In this document: one piece after another, positions 9,472-18,297 of the stretch
Position numbering within the stretch: position 1 is the first letter of the stretch
Layout of the letters: every line of letters begins with the position of its first letter
Source of the DNA: Shewanella corallii
GTDB lineage: Bacteria; Pseudomonadota; Gammaproteobacteria; Enterobacterales; Shewanellaceae
Assembly: GCF_023349125.1 (NCBI RefSeq)
Contig: NZ_JAKIKT010000007.1
Location: 62,001 to 126,000, forward strand
Direction of reading: 5' to 3'
Length of the DNA stretch: 64,000 nt
Made by a program: the position numbers and the translations under genes
The notes under the pieces: model-generated
The model's input: only the letters and a program-made list of their open reading frames with translations
The model's database searches: none
What the model was told of the DNA's origin: nothing

Positions 9472-10092
9472 TTGTCGAGTCAGTTTCATAACCGTTTGGT
9501 TGGGACCATAGTGGTAGTGGCCCTGGGCGTCATTTTCCTGCCTGATATTTTGGATGGTAAGAAGGAGCGGGTTCAGGAAGAATTTGCAGAGATCCCGCTG
9601 CGGCCGCAATCTGCCGGTGATAAAGCGCCGGAAGCCTTCGAAGTGCTGGAAGTGGCTGATACCATGACTTTGGGTAACAGTGACAGTGCCACACCTGAGC
9701 AACCAAAGGAGCTGGAGCAAGAGGAGAACGGCGGCTGGGTGCTTAAGGAGACTGAACAGGCGCAAAAGCCAGCCACTCAGCCTGAGGCGAAACCCAAAGC
9801 CAAACAGGAGACTACTGCCAGGGCCGATAAGCCAGCAGCGAAATCCCCGGGCTGGACCCTGCAACTGGGTAGCTTCCGCGATGCGGGCAATGTTCAGGGG
9901 CTGGTTGAACAGCTTAGAGAAGCCGGTTTCCGGGCCTACACTCTGCCTGCCAAACCCGTTCATGGCAGCCTGACCAAGGTGTTTGTCGGACCGGATGTCT
10001 CCAAAGCCAAGGTTGAGAAGCTGCTTGGTGAAGTGGAAAAGCTGACCAAGCTTAAGGGCAGGGTAGTGCCATTCAACCCGCTGGAGTCCTGA
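9472..10092 (+). CDS. dedD: DedD-like SPOR domain cell-division protein
   Basis: 206 residues starting at TTG 9472, preceded by GGGGAA; no ATG gives the conserved N-terminus MSSQFHNRLVGTIVVVALG. Layout: short cytoplasmic start, membrane helix about 9-26 ending in FLPDILDGKK, a Pro/Lys/Gln-rich periplasmic linker (about 60-120), and a C-terminal SPOR domain (about 123-203) starting WTLQLGSFRDAGN, which binds denuded septal peptidoglycan. Co-transcribed with truA-folC. In E. coli and Shewanella cvpA and purF follow; here a terminator and an unrelated phosphodiesterase follow. Confidence 0.92.
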   Translation: MSSQFHNRLVGTIVVVALGVIFLPDILDGKKERVQEEFAEIPLRPQSAGDKAPEAFEVLEVADTMTLGNSDSATPEQPKELEQEENGGWVLKETEQAQKPATQPEAKPKAKQETTARADKPAAKSPGWTLQLGSFRDAGNVQGLVEQLREAGFRAYTLPAKPVHGSLTKVFVGPDVSKAKVEKLLGEVEKLTKLKGRVVPFNPLES

Positions 10093-10117
10093 GTCAGCCA
10101 ATCTAAAGCTTGATATG

Positions 10118-10142
10118 AAGGTCGCCCGGGGCGGCCTTTTTT
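10118..10142 (+). terminator. rho-independent terminator of truA-folC-dedD
   Basis: Stem AAGGTCGCC / GGGCGGCCTT (one wobble) with a six-T tail, 25 bases after the dedD stop. Confidence 0.85.
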
Positions 10143-10267
10143 ATGCTCCTTTGCCAACAGTTGTCAGCCTGATTGCGCAGCAACCGCTGGTGCAATTTCC
10201 TGCTTGTCATTGAATTTTAATCATTCCTCTGTATTCTTAATCCGTTTTTTACAGGGAAGAAAATAAG

Positions 10268-11473
10268 ATGAAACAACTGATATGGTTGTTGTTGGTAATC
10301 GGATTCGGTGCCGCGGCAGCAGAACAAAACACAGACAAGACCACAGAACACACGCTGGTGATGATTTCGCTGGATGGTTTTCGCTGGGACTATATTGAGA
10401 AACACCAGGCGCAACAGCTGGCAAAGCTGGCCAAAGCCGGTGTGCGAGCCGAGCGGCTGACACCTGTCTATCCAACCAAAACCTTTCCCAACCATATCTC
10501 CATTATTACCGGCCTGTTGCCGGTCAATCACGGCATAGTGGAGAACCGCTTTTGCGATAAAGCGCGGGATGAGTGCTACCGGCTTGGAAAAGGCAAGGAT
10601 GACAGCACCTGGCTTAAAGGGATGCCGCTGTGGAATCTTGCCAGTTTACAGGGAATTAAGTCTGCGACTTATTTCTGGCCCGAGTCGGATGCCAGATTCA
10701 ACGGTATGACCCCAGACTACTTTTACCACTACTCTCAGCAGAGTGATTATCAGGATAGGCTGGATCAGATGATCCAGTGGTTGACTCTGCCGGAAAGCGA
10801 GCGCCCCCGCTTTATCGCTGGATACTTTTCTCTGGTAGACAGCATGGGGCACGACCATGGGCCTGACAGTACCCAGGTATATGACGCTGTGCAGAAGATG
10901 GATGCCATGATGGGCGACTTTTACCAACAGCTGCAGGCGTTGCCTCAGCCGGTGAGTCTGCTGCTAGTGTCAGACCATGGCATGGCTGCTATCAACCCCA
11001 AAAAGAGTATTCAGGTCAGTCAGCTGCCCATCTCTGACGAGTGGAAGGTACAGTTCTCCGGGCCACACTTGATGCTGTATGCCAAAAAGGGTGTCGACGC
11101 AGATAAAGCAGAGCAGATAGCCAAATTGAAAGCGGCTGCCGGTGGTCGTTTCCAGTATGTATCTGAAGAAACCATGAAGGCCCGCAAGTTCTTCGGTAGC
11201 CCAAGAGTCCCGGACATTATGTTTGAAACTCGGGCTCCGGCGACCTTTACCCTGGATAAGCCTGCCACCTATTTCGGTGATCACGGTTATCCCCACTTTG
11301 ATGATATGGACGCAACTTTGATTGGCGTAGGTCCTGCCTTCAAGCAGGGGCTGATGCTGGAACGTGTATCCAATCTGGATATTTACCCGGTCGCTGCCGA
11401 AATACTCGGGCTGGAACTCCTGGTCCCTGTGGATGGCGATGGCAGTTCATTAAGGCCTGCGCTGGCTGAGTAG
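10268..11473 (+). CDS. nucleotide pyrophosphatase/phosphodiesterase family protein, exported
   Basis: 401 residues with a signal peptide (1-18, cleavage near AAA-EQN). Alkaline-phosphatase superfamily, NPP branch: a two-zinc enzyme that hydrolyses nucleotide phosphodiester or pyrophosphate bonds in the periplasm. Metal and catalytic residues are visible: Asp36 in SLDGFR, nucleophile Thr72 in PTKTFPNH, VDSMGHDHGPDS, VSDHGM and DHGYPHF. ATG 10268 follows AGGGAAG at 10253. It stands alone between two terminators. True substrate (nucleotide sugars, NAD, lysophospholipids) cannot be read from sequence. With the nucleases at 51-57 kb it could serve nucleotide scavenging, which is inference. Confidence 0.88.
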   Translation: MKQLIWLLLVIGFGAAAAEQNTDKTTEHTLVMISLDGFRWDYIEKHQAQQLAKLAKAGVRAERLTPVYPTKTFPNHISIITGLLPVNHGIVENRFCDKARDECYRLGKGKDDSTWLKGMPLWNLASLQGIKSATYFWPESDARFNGMTPDYFYHYSQQSDYQDRLDQMIQWLTLPESERPRFIAGYFSLVDSMGHDHGPDSTQVYDAVQKMDAMMGDFYQQLQALPQPVSLLLVSDHGMAAINPKKSIQVSQLPISDEWKVQFSGPHLMLYAKKGVDADKAEQIAKLKAAAGGRFQYVSEETMKARKFFGSPRVPDIMFETRAPATFTLDKPATYFGDHGYPHFDDMDATLIGVGPAFKQGLMLERVSNLDIYPVAAEILGLELLVPVDGDGSSLRPALAE

Positions 11474-11491
11474 AGTCGCGTTTGATAAACA

Positions 11492-11517
11492 TAAAGGGCT
11501 CCCGATGGAGCCCTTTA
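11492..11517. terminator. bidirectional terminator between convergent genes
   Basis: Near-perfect palindrome TAAAGGGCTCC CGAT GGAGCCCTTTA between the phosphodiesterase (plus) and the hydrolase-OsmC gene (minus). A/T ends on both sides let it serve both. Confidence 0.75.
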
Positions 11518-11534
11518 TGATCAAAGCGAAAGTA

Positions 11535-12746
11535 CTAGTCTTCCCATGGAACTGTGGTGATCACTATCTTGCCACTGAGGGTTTTGTGGACCGGGCAGAG
11601 ATCGGCAATTTCCAATAATCGCTGGCGCTGCTCAGGGGTCAGATCCCCGGTCACCTTCACCTTACGGGCCAGTACTTCTACTTTGGCATGTTGGTCGTCA
11701 CAGTGCTGACAATCTTCCCCATGCTGGCGCGAGTGCTCAAGCAGTACCTGCACATCCTGCAAATCCAGCCCTTTGCGATTGGCATACATACGCACTGTCA
11801 TTGAGGTACAGGCCCCCAGTGCTGCCAGCAGATGTTCATAGGGGTCAGGCCCAAGTTCGTCTCCTCCCACCCCGGCAGGTTCGTCTGCGATCCACTGGTG
11901 CTTATCACATACCAGAGTACGGGTGAACTTGTGGTTGTACTCATAGACGGCCACTTCACCCGACGCGGTTTTGGGGTATTGCTTACTGCCCTGTGCTGAA
12001 TCCGGTAAATAGCGGGCAGCCCAGGCAGCAATCACTTCAGCCACATAGATAGCGTCGTTTTTGTTGGTCAGCAGGTGGTCAGCACTGTCCAGAGTGACAA
12101 AACTCTTGGGGTGTTTGGCACGGGTATAGATCTTCTCCGCCTGAGCAATGGACACCACATTGTCCACCGGGGAGTGCATTACCAGCAGTGCGGCTTTCAG
12201 TTGTTCAATATCCCGGTTGTCCTGACGTATGTCTTCCAAAAACTGCTTCTTGATGGTGAAAGGACGGCCTGCCAGTGACACATTGGCTTCGCCTTCCTTC
12301 TCGATACGTTCAAGGTCGCAGGCAAACTGCTTACTGACATGGTCAGGATCGGCAGGTGCCCCCAGCGTTGCTACGGCCTGGACTTCGCTAATACGAGCGG
12401 CAGCTGACAGTACGGCGCGTCCTCCCAGACTATGGCCAACCAATAATGCCGGCGCTTGATATTCACTGCGCATAAAGTCTGCAGCGGCAACCAGATCATC
12501 TACGTTGGAGGAAAAGTTACTGTTGGCAAAGTCTCCTTCACTGCCTCCCAGCCCGGTAAAGTCAAATCTGAATACTGCGAACCCTTTTTCAACCAAGGCT
12601 CTGGAGATACGACTGGCAGCTACCGAACTTTTGCCACAGGTAAAGCAATGAGCGAACAGCGCATAGCCTTTAGGCTCTGTATCCGGCGTTTCCAAACTGC
12701 CTGCCAGCATAAGTGAGCCACTGGGAAATTTAACCTGTAGAGCCAT
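11535..12746 (-). CDS. alpha/beta hydrolase fused to OsmC-like peroxiredoxin domain
   Basis: 403 residues in two domains. Residues 1 to about 255: alpha/beta hydrolase with nucleophile Ser106 in VGHSLGG and a His in DSADHLLT. Residues about 265-403: OsmC/Ohr domain with one Cys in ALGACTSMTVRMYANRKG and the other in DLCPVHKTL, the pair that reduces organic hydroperoxides. A Cys-rich CQHCDD segment lies between them. The fusion is a recognised family in proteobacteria, but its substrate is not established; detoxification of oxidised acyl compounds is plausible. A perfect AGGAGG precedes the ATG. It lies 57 bases downstream of the chemotaxis operon on the same strand and may be read through from it. 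Confidence 0.93.
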   Translation of the reverse strand: MALQVKFPSGSLMLAGSLETPDTEPKGYALFAHCFTCGKSSVAASRISRALVEKGFAVFRFDFTGLGGSEGDFANSNFSSNVDDLVAAADFMRSEYQAPALLVGHSLGGRAVLSAAARISEVQAVATLGAPADPDHVSKQFACDLERIEKEGEANVSLAGRPFTIKKQFLEDIRQDNRDIEQLKAALLVMHSPVDNVVSIAQAEKIYTRAKHPKSFVTLDSADHLLTNKNDAIYVAEVIAAWAARYLPDSAQGSKQYPKTASGEVAVYEYNHKFTRTLVCDKHQWIADEPAGVGGDELGPDPYEHLLAALGACTSMTVRMYANRKGLDLQDVQVLLEHSRQHGEDCQHCDDQHAKVEVLARKVKVTGDLTPEQRQRLLEIADLCPVHKTLSGKIVITTVPWED

Positions 12747-12803
12747 AGAACCTCCTGATGCTCATCCGCAGTGCTGTTGCGTGGTCTTTTGTGTTTATTC
12801 TGG

Positions 12804-14288
12804 TTAAAGCAACTGCGAATGATTGTGTTTGTGGGTTTGTTGAGCGTTAATAATAGATTCCACGATAGCTTGTCCCATATTTTCGAGCGAGACAACCCGG
12901 GTGGCGGCACCCAGTTCACTTGCGGCTCTGGCCATACCATAAACCACGCTGGACTGCTCATTCTGGATAAGGGTGATAGCGCCCATTTGCTTGAGCTCCA
13001 GCAGTCCCTGAGCACCATCCTGACCCATGCCTGTCAGCAGAGCAGCGACCAGGCGTTTCCCTTCGAGTTTGAGGGCGGATTTGAGCATGGTGTCGACCGA
13101 CGGGCGAAAGCCGTTGACTGGGGGCGAGTCTCTTAACCTGAGCATGATTTGCTGACCATGTGGGGTGACCGTCAGGTGCCTGTCTCCCGGTGCCAGATAT
13201 ACGGTGGAGGATTTGGCCAGCATGCCATCTTCAGCGCGGCACACCTTGAGGTTTCCGATCTTGTCCAGCGCGGCTACCAGTGAATCTGTATAACCTTCGG
13301 GTAAATGTTGCACTATGCATACCGGGGGCATGATGGCGGGCAGATGTTTAATCACGCTGTCCAACGCGTCTATTCCGCCGGTAGAGCTACCAATCATCAC
13401 CAGCGACTCCTGACAATGGCTGTGGCTCAATGCCTGTTCTTCTGCCCCAAGTGCACAGGATAGTGTTCGTGTATGTGTGGCCGCCTTCAGCACTTTGGGC
13501 AGATTCTGCCTGTTGGCGATGAATAGCAGGCTGCCGAACTGATTGATAACCTGGTCCAGAGTAAATGAAGAGGGACAGGTGTCATGGTTCTGCAGCAGCA
13601 CAACCGGGGCGGTATACTGACGCCCCTCAACCCGGTTGCCTGCGGATATCAACCAGGATTCATCGATAACCAACACCTGGTCGTGCAGACCTTCTGCAGT
13701 GCTGCTCAGTGCCATTCTGGTATTGATGCCTGCGCCTATCAGGGGTTGCTGTAATTTGTCGAATAAAGGCTCATTGTTGGAGAGAAATATTGCCTGGTGA
13801 TGCTCAGCACCACCCGCACTCTTGCGTTTATGGGTTTGTCTGCAAAGTACTTCACCTGTGCCGGGAAAAAAGCGGATCTGCCTGCCGGTATCGCCGCCTA
13901 TAGAGGTACCAGAGATGGGGATCCCATATTCAGCCAATGCCCTGAAGGCGATGGCAATATTGCGAACACCTATTTGACGGCAGATATCTATGCTGCTGGT
14001 ATTCAGGTTGCCGCCGCCGATGATCCAGGCCTCAAGGTGTTGTCTGGATGCCCCCAGGTGTTTCAGTTTTTGCAGTAACGCCAATATCGCTTTGTCGCCG
14101 TAGTCATACCCCTGACTGTCATCTGTTATCGATTGATTGGCGGTGGACAAGCGGTAGTGACACATGCCGCCGAAACCTTGTTGTGTGTCACGTATGCAGA
14201 CGCTGACACAGGTGCCGACCACGGCCTGCAGGCAGATATCCTGGCTGGGGCTGACCACACACTCCCCTGAATTGACCGAGAACTCCAT
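12804..14288 (-). CDS. CheD-CheB fusion: receptor deamidase plus methylesterase
   Basis: 494 residues joining two normally separate chemotaxis enzymes. Residues 1 to about 155 are CheD: VGTCVSVCI and GGMCHYRL give Thr26, Cys27 and His44, the catalytic set of receptor glutamine deamidase. Residues about 295-480 are the CheB methylesterase domain with Ser302 (IGSSTGG), His328 (VQHLPEGYT) and Asp424 (LTGMGQDGAQG), so all three catalytic residues are kept. Residues about 165-280 between them resemble a receiver domain by position and beta-strand pattern (VLVIDESW, Asp209), but the N-terminal acidic pair is SNN; it is probably a degenerate receiver. Last gene of the operon, 9 bases after the cheR stop, with a poor ribosome site of its own (likely coupled translation). 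Confidence 0.9.
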   Translation of the reverse strand: MEFSVNSGECVVSPSQDICLQAVVGTCVSVCIRDTQQGFGGMCHYRLSTANQSITDDSQGYDYGDKAILALLQKLKHLGASRQHLEAWIIGGGNLNTSSIDICRQIGVRNIAIAFRALAEYGIPISGTSIGGDTGRQIRFFPGTGEVLCRQTHKRKSAGGAEHHQAIFLSNNEPLFDKLQQPLIGAGINTRMALSSTAEGLHDQVLVIDESWLISAGNRVEGRQYTAPVVLLQNHDTCPSSFTLDQVINQFGSLLFIANRQNLPKVLKAATHTRTLSCALGAEEQALSHSHCQESLVMIGSSTGGIDALDSVIKHLPAIMPPVCIVQHLPEGYTDSLVAALDKIGNLKVCRAEDGMLAKSSTVYLAPGDRHLTVTPHGQQIMLRLRDSPPVNGFRPSVDTMLKSALKLEGKRLVAALLTGMGQDGAQGLLELKQMGAITLIQNEQSSVVYGMARAASELGAATRVVSLENMGQAIVESIINAQQTHKHNHSQLL

Positions 14289-14297
14289 GTGAAGGGC

Positions 14298-15182
14298 TCA
14301 GCCTAACGGTTTTTGATAGACAGAAGGGGCGACCTGAACAAGTTCAGTATCGAGATGATGCAGGGTTTCAGTCAAACCGACAAAGAGCAAGCCCCCAGGC
14401 AACAGGTGCCTTTCCAGCTTGCTGATGACCTGACGTATGTTTCCCATTGGGAAGTAAAACAAAACGTTACGCAGGAAAATGTAATTAAAGGTGATCCCGG
14501 GAGAAGCGTCGAAGGCAACCAGGTTGTGCTGACGAAACTTAATGTGCCTTTTTAGCTCTGTAGCGATGGCGAAGTGGGCCGGATCCGGGCTGGTGGGGGA
14601 GAGATACTTGAGCTGCATCAGATGGGGGATCTCCTCCAGCTTATCTATCTCATAGATAGCTTCTGTACTCATGGCCAGCCGCTGAGTGTCGATATCGGTT
14701 CCGAGGACCTTGTAGGTAAACTCAGGGTGAGTTCGGGAAAACTCCTCACACACCATGGCCAGGGTGTACACCTCTTCACCACTGGAGCAGGCTGCAGACC
14801 AGAAGTAAGTATCCTTAGCAGCAGGGCTAGACTCCAGATGTTGAAGTAGATAGTCAAAATGAAATGATTCACGGAAGAAGGCGGTGGTATTGGTGGTCAG
14901 AGCATTGATGAACTCAGTTAACTCTGTGTGTTCCCTGTCATGCAGGAGTATTGCGAGGTATTCAGAGAAACTGTTTAACTCCAGGGCTCTGATACGCTTG
15001 TTAAGCCGGACTTCAAGCAGCGAACGTTTTTCTGGTGGGATCTCGATTCCTGCCTGCTCCAGGATCAGCTTACTGAAAACCTTAAACTCATTGTCTGAGA
15101 CGTTACTGGACTGCCAGTCATTAAGGCTCTGGCAGGCGGTTTGTGGGTCGATGGCAGCATTGGATGACATCAGCTTTGCCAT
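14298..15182 (-). CDS. cheR: chemotaxis protein methyltransferase CheR
   Basis: 294 residues. Transfers methyl groups from S-adenosylmethionine to glutamates of chemoreceptors. An N-terminal helical domain (about 30-95, ending NALTTNTTAFFRE) is followed by the SAM-binding FWSAACSSGEEVYTLAM and later FLRNVLFYF and LPGGLLFVGLTET. Length is usual and there are no TPR repeats. Start ATG overlaps the receptor stop codon by one base (TAATG), so translation is coupled. Works opposite to the CheB domain of the next gene. Confidence 0.95.
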   Translation of the reverse strand: MAKLMSSNAAIDPQTACQSLNDWQSSNVSDNEFKVFSKLILEQAGIEIPPEKRSLLEVRLNKRIRALELNSFSEYLAILLHDREHTELTEFINALTTNTTAFFRESFHFDYLLQHLESSPAAKDTYFWSAACSSGEEVYTLAMVCEEFSRTHPEFTYKVLGTDIDTQRLAMSTEAIYEIDKLEEIPHLMQLKYLSPTSPDPAHFAIATELKRHIKFRQHNLVAFDASPGITFNYIFLRNVLFYFPMGNIRQVISKLERHLLPGGLLFVGLTETLHHLDTELVQVAPSVYQKPLG

Positions 15183-17335
15183 TACAGCCTGTCCCAGGCC
15201 TGTTTATTGTCGCTGTCCTGGCTTACCGGAACAATAATAGGTGCTGCCACATCTTCGCGTGGACGCGAAGCAGGAGCCTGCCAGTGACTGTCCATTGGTA
15301 CTGGCTCGAGGGCGCTGCGTAACGCAGAGTCCGGAGTGGAGTCTCTGTCACTGTTTCTCAGGAAGCTATTGAGCCGCAGTACCAGACGATTGAGTTCTTC
15401 AGACTGACGCCTGAGATCTGTGCTGGATGCTGCTGCCTGATCTGAGATAGAAGCCGCATGCTGAGTGGCTTTGTTGATTGACTCAACGGCATTGCTTATC
15501 TCCTGAATACCTCTGGCCTGTTCGTTGGATGCCTCAAAAATCTTATTGGCTCCGGTCACCACAGTTTGCGCCTGGCTCTTGGTCTCTTTAACGATTTGAT
15601 TGCCTCTTTCCACCCGGACAGAGTTCTCTTTGGCGATTGCCTCGGCCTCGCTGACACTGTGCTTCACTATGGCGGCGATATCTGTGGCGGCTTTACCGCT
15701 CATCTGTGCCAGGTTACCCACCTCCTTGGCCACTACGCCGAAGCCGCGACCATGTTCACCGGCGCGCTCTGCTTCCACAGAGGCATTGAATGACAGAAGC
15801 TTGGTCTGGAATACTATTTCATCAATGATTTCTGTCTTGGTCCCTATCTCTCCAATAATCTTCACCAGCTCATTAATCTTTTCGTTGGACTCTGCAATTT
15901 GCTCCATAGCCAGTTGCAGTTCACCCATTTTCTCTCCGACCTGGCGCGATAGGTCTCGGGACTGCTCAGCTGACTGCACATTGATTTTTACCATGCCGGA
16001 AATCTCTTCAGTACTGGCAGAGGTCTCCTCCACTGAGCTGGCTTGACGGTTGGAGATCTGCGACAGGTTCATACTGGCATTTTCTATATTGGACGCTACG
16101 GTGCCCACACCAGCGGCACCGGACTTGAGTTGGGTCACGACCTCTTTAAAGGTTCGGCTTAACTCTTTTAATTCACTACTGCTGAATTTTGACAAGCCCT
16201 GGAAGATATTACGGAAAGGCTTGTGAATTGATGCGCTGATCAGAAAGGCGGCAGGAATTGAGATAAGGGCCGCTACCGACATACCTATAATAAGTATGTA
16301 ATTGGTTTGCTCTGAGCTTGTGTAGGCATTCTGTTGACGTTGTTTAAGCAGAATATTTTCATTTTCGATAAAGGTACGTATCTGTGAGCTGAACTTATCG
16401 AAATACAATTTTTCACTATCGCTGCCGATTAAGTCAGCCATATCATCCATGGTCTTAGCGTCGCCAATCTCCCGTCTCAGGGTGATTTGAGGTTCGGCCA
16501 CCAGGGTATTCCAGTCGCTCAACACCCGGGCTATATCGGTTAGGAGTTGTACCTGGGCCGGATTATCACTGACCTTGAGTTTGAGTAGAGAGATGAGAGA
16601 GACAGATTCCTGTACTCCTCCATTGTAGGGCTCCAAAAACTCCTCCCTGCCAGCCAACAGATAGCCGCGCATGCCGGTTTCCATATCTATGGCGGCAACC
16701 TGGATTTTCTGTGCTTCGGCAATCACCTGATAAGTATGTTCAACCCATTCGATGGCTGCGTTGACCTCCTCTGGAGTAGAAGCATTGATAAAGTCAGCTT
16801 TGCGTCTTCTGAGCAGTATTTGCTCCTGATTGATAAAGTTGGCGAGCATGCCGCGGAAACGATCAAAGTAGGTTTTACCTTTAGCTTCTGCCACCAGACG
16901 GGCCATATCATTCATGGTTTTGGCATCACCTATCTCCCTGCGAAGCGCTACTGCTTCAGCATTGATATACTCCTCCCAGCTGTTCATGGTGGCGTCCATC
17001 TCTTGCATCAGGGCAACCTGCGAGGGGTTGTCGTCCACAGTTTGTAAAAGTTCTGCAACCAGGCGTTTGAAATGCTGGCGACCTTTTTCATAGGGAACCA
17101 GATACTGCTCTGTTCCGGCCAGCAGGTAGCCCCGGATACCTGTTTGCATCTCCAGCGCGGCGGTTTCCAGTTCCTGAGCCTTATTAATGACCTTGTAGGT
17201 GTGGTCAACCCAGGCACCGGTTTCATTCAATTTGCTGATACTGCTCAGGCTGAGCAGGCTGAGCAATATCAGAAACCCGAGGCTGACTGCACTGCCCATT
17301 AAGATCTTTGCCCGCAATGATAGGTTATCGAACAT
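15182..17335 (-). CDS. methyl-accepting chemotaxis protein with two tandem CHASE3 domains
   Basis: 717 residues: membrane helix about 10-32, a periplasmic part of about 310 residues, membrane helix about 346-368, then a cytoplasmic signalling domain. The periplasmic part is an internal duplication: residues about 40-180 and 195-335 both read as CHASE3 (GIRGYLLAG and GMRGYLLAG; REIGDAKTMNDMA and REIGDAKTMDDMA). No clear HAMP domain follows TM2. The hairpin tip is FQTKLLSFNASVEAERAGEHG. The C-terminus lacks an obvious NWETF-type CheR/CheB tether. Overlaps cheW by 11 bases and cheR by one. Ligand unknown. Confidence 0.93.
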   Translation of the reverse strand: MFDNLSLRAKILMGSAVSLGFLILLSLLSLSSISKLNETGAWVDHTYKVINKAQELETAALEMQTGIRGYLLAGTEQYLVPYEKGRQHFKRLVAELLQTVDDNPSQVALMQEMDATMNSWEEYINAEAVALRREIGDAKTMNDMARLVAEAKGKTYFDRFRGMLANFINQEQILLRRRKADFINASTPEEVNAAIEWVEHTYQVIAEAQKIQVAAIDMETGMRGYLLAGREEFLEPYNGGVQESVSLISLLKLKVSDNPAQVQLLTDIARVLSDWNTLVAEPQITLRREIGDAKTMDDMADLIGSDSEKLYFDKFSSQIRTFIENENILLKQRQQNAYTSSEQTNYILIIGMSVAALISIPAAFLISASIHKPFRNIFQGLSKFSSSELKELSRTFKEVVTQLKSGAAGVGTVASNIENASMNLSQISNRQASSVEETSASTEEISGMVKINVQSAEQSRDLSRQVGEKMGELQLAMEQIAESNEKINELVKIIGEIGTKTEIIDEIVFQTKLLSFNASVEAERAGEHGRGFGVVAKEVGNLAQMSGKAATDIAAIVKHSVSEAEAIAKENSVRVERGNQIVKETKSQAQTVVTGANKIFEASNEQARGIQEISNAVESINKATQHAASISDQAAASSTDLRRQSEELNRLVLRLNSFLRNSDRDSTPDSALRSALEPVPMDSHWQAPASRPREDVAAPIIVPVSQDSDNKQAWDRL

Positions 17336-17912
17336 GAGCTGCCTCTGAGTTAACGGATTGGTGAGAGGGAGAGAGCTGTTGCAATTGTTGGGCGATCAGG
17401 CCCAGCTCCAACGGATTAAGCAGTTTCCTGCTGTTGAGCAACATGACCATCTCACCCGAGTGCTTGGTGGCGACACCCTGAATAAATTCACGCTCAGGAT
17501 GTTTGGAGATATCCAGTTCCTGACGCATCTGTTGGCTGCCAAAACCCTGTACTTCAATGACATTGTCCACAATCACACCCAGTGTGAGCTTATTGACTTC
17601 AAAAATAATGATGCAGGTTTTTTGCTGTTGCCAAGGCTTGGAGGGGAGCCCCAGTTTGCGTCTGAGGTCGATAATGGAGATGACTTCACCTCTGAGGTTA
17701 AGGATGCCCTCAAAATAGTCCGGCAGCCTGGGGACATGAGTGACCGGCCCCATACTGATCACCTCTTTGACATCTGAAAGAGGAATGCCATATTCCACCT
17801 CGCCGACATTAAAAATCAGATGCTTATGACTATCTGAATGCAGTTGAAGATTCTGCTCCTGATTGTCACCGCCGAAAACGTGGTGGCTGGTTCTCCCGAC
17901 TGACCTGTTCAT
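17325..17912 (-). CDS. cheW: chemotaxis coupling protein CheW
   Basis: 195 residues, with a roughly 28-residue N-terminal and a roughly 25-residue C-terminal extension around a CheW core (HLIFNVGEVEYGIPLSDVKEV, then FEGILNLRGEVISIIDLRR). Couples the receptor to the CheA kinase, which must be encoded elsewhere. First gene of the minus-strand operon; AAGGTG stands just before the ATG. Its last 11 bases overlap the start of the receptor gene in another frame. A TTGACA hexamer (complement of 18014-18019) about 100 bases upstream is a possible -35 element, but no good -10 was found. Confidence 0.95.
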   Translation of the reverse strand: MNRSVGRTSHHVFGGDNQEQNLQLHSDSHKHLIFNVGEVEYGIPLSDVKEVISMGPVTHVPRLPDYFEGILNLRGEVISIIDLRRKLGLPSKPWQQQKTCIIIFEVNKLTLGVIVDNVIEVQGFGSQQMRQELDISKHPEREFIQGVATKHSGEMVMLLNSRKLLNPLELGLIAQQLQQLSPSHQSVNSEAAHVR

Positions 17913-18297
17913 TCAGCACCTTGTCCATTCTGATTTGTCTCGCCAGAGGCCTGTTCTGGCTCTATTTGAGGTATTCCGGTTACCTCTAATAACCTTAGGT
18001 CAGATAGAGGACATGTCAAAAATCAGAGGCTTGTATTAGTTGACGCCTTGATTGGCTCCTCAGCCTTTAAAACAGAGATAGAAATCAGGCGGAAGGAGAT
18101 TTGTACTTTTTCCTGTCGCCGGGAATGTGACTCAGAATGAGATTTTCAATCTGTATGAAAGAATTTCATCCAGCCTGAGTGGCAAGCCTGTGTCACAATG
18201 GCGCACAGGCTGAAATGAAACGCTGCAAGCCATTAAAAAACAGCCAATGTGATAGACAACAATAGGTTAAGAGATAACAAGGGACGATATTCAGGTC
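17913..18297. promoter_or_regulatory. divergent control region between cheW and avtA
   Basis: 385 bases without a gene, carrying the promoters of the che operon (leftward) and avtA (rightward). An inverted repeat AGCCTGTG / CACAGGCT (18185-18192 and 18204-18211, 11-base spacer) is about 90 bases before avtA and could be an operator or an RNA hairpin. No better-defined site was seen. Confidence 0.45.
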
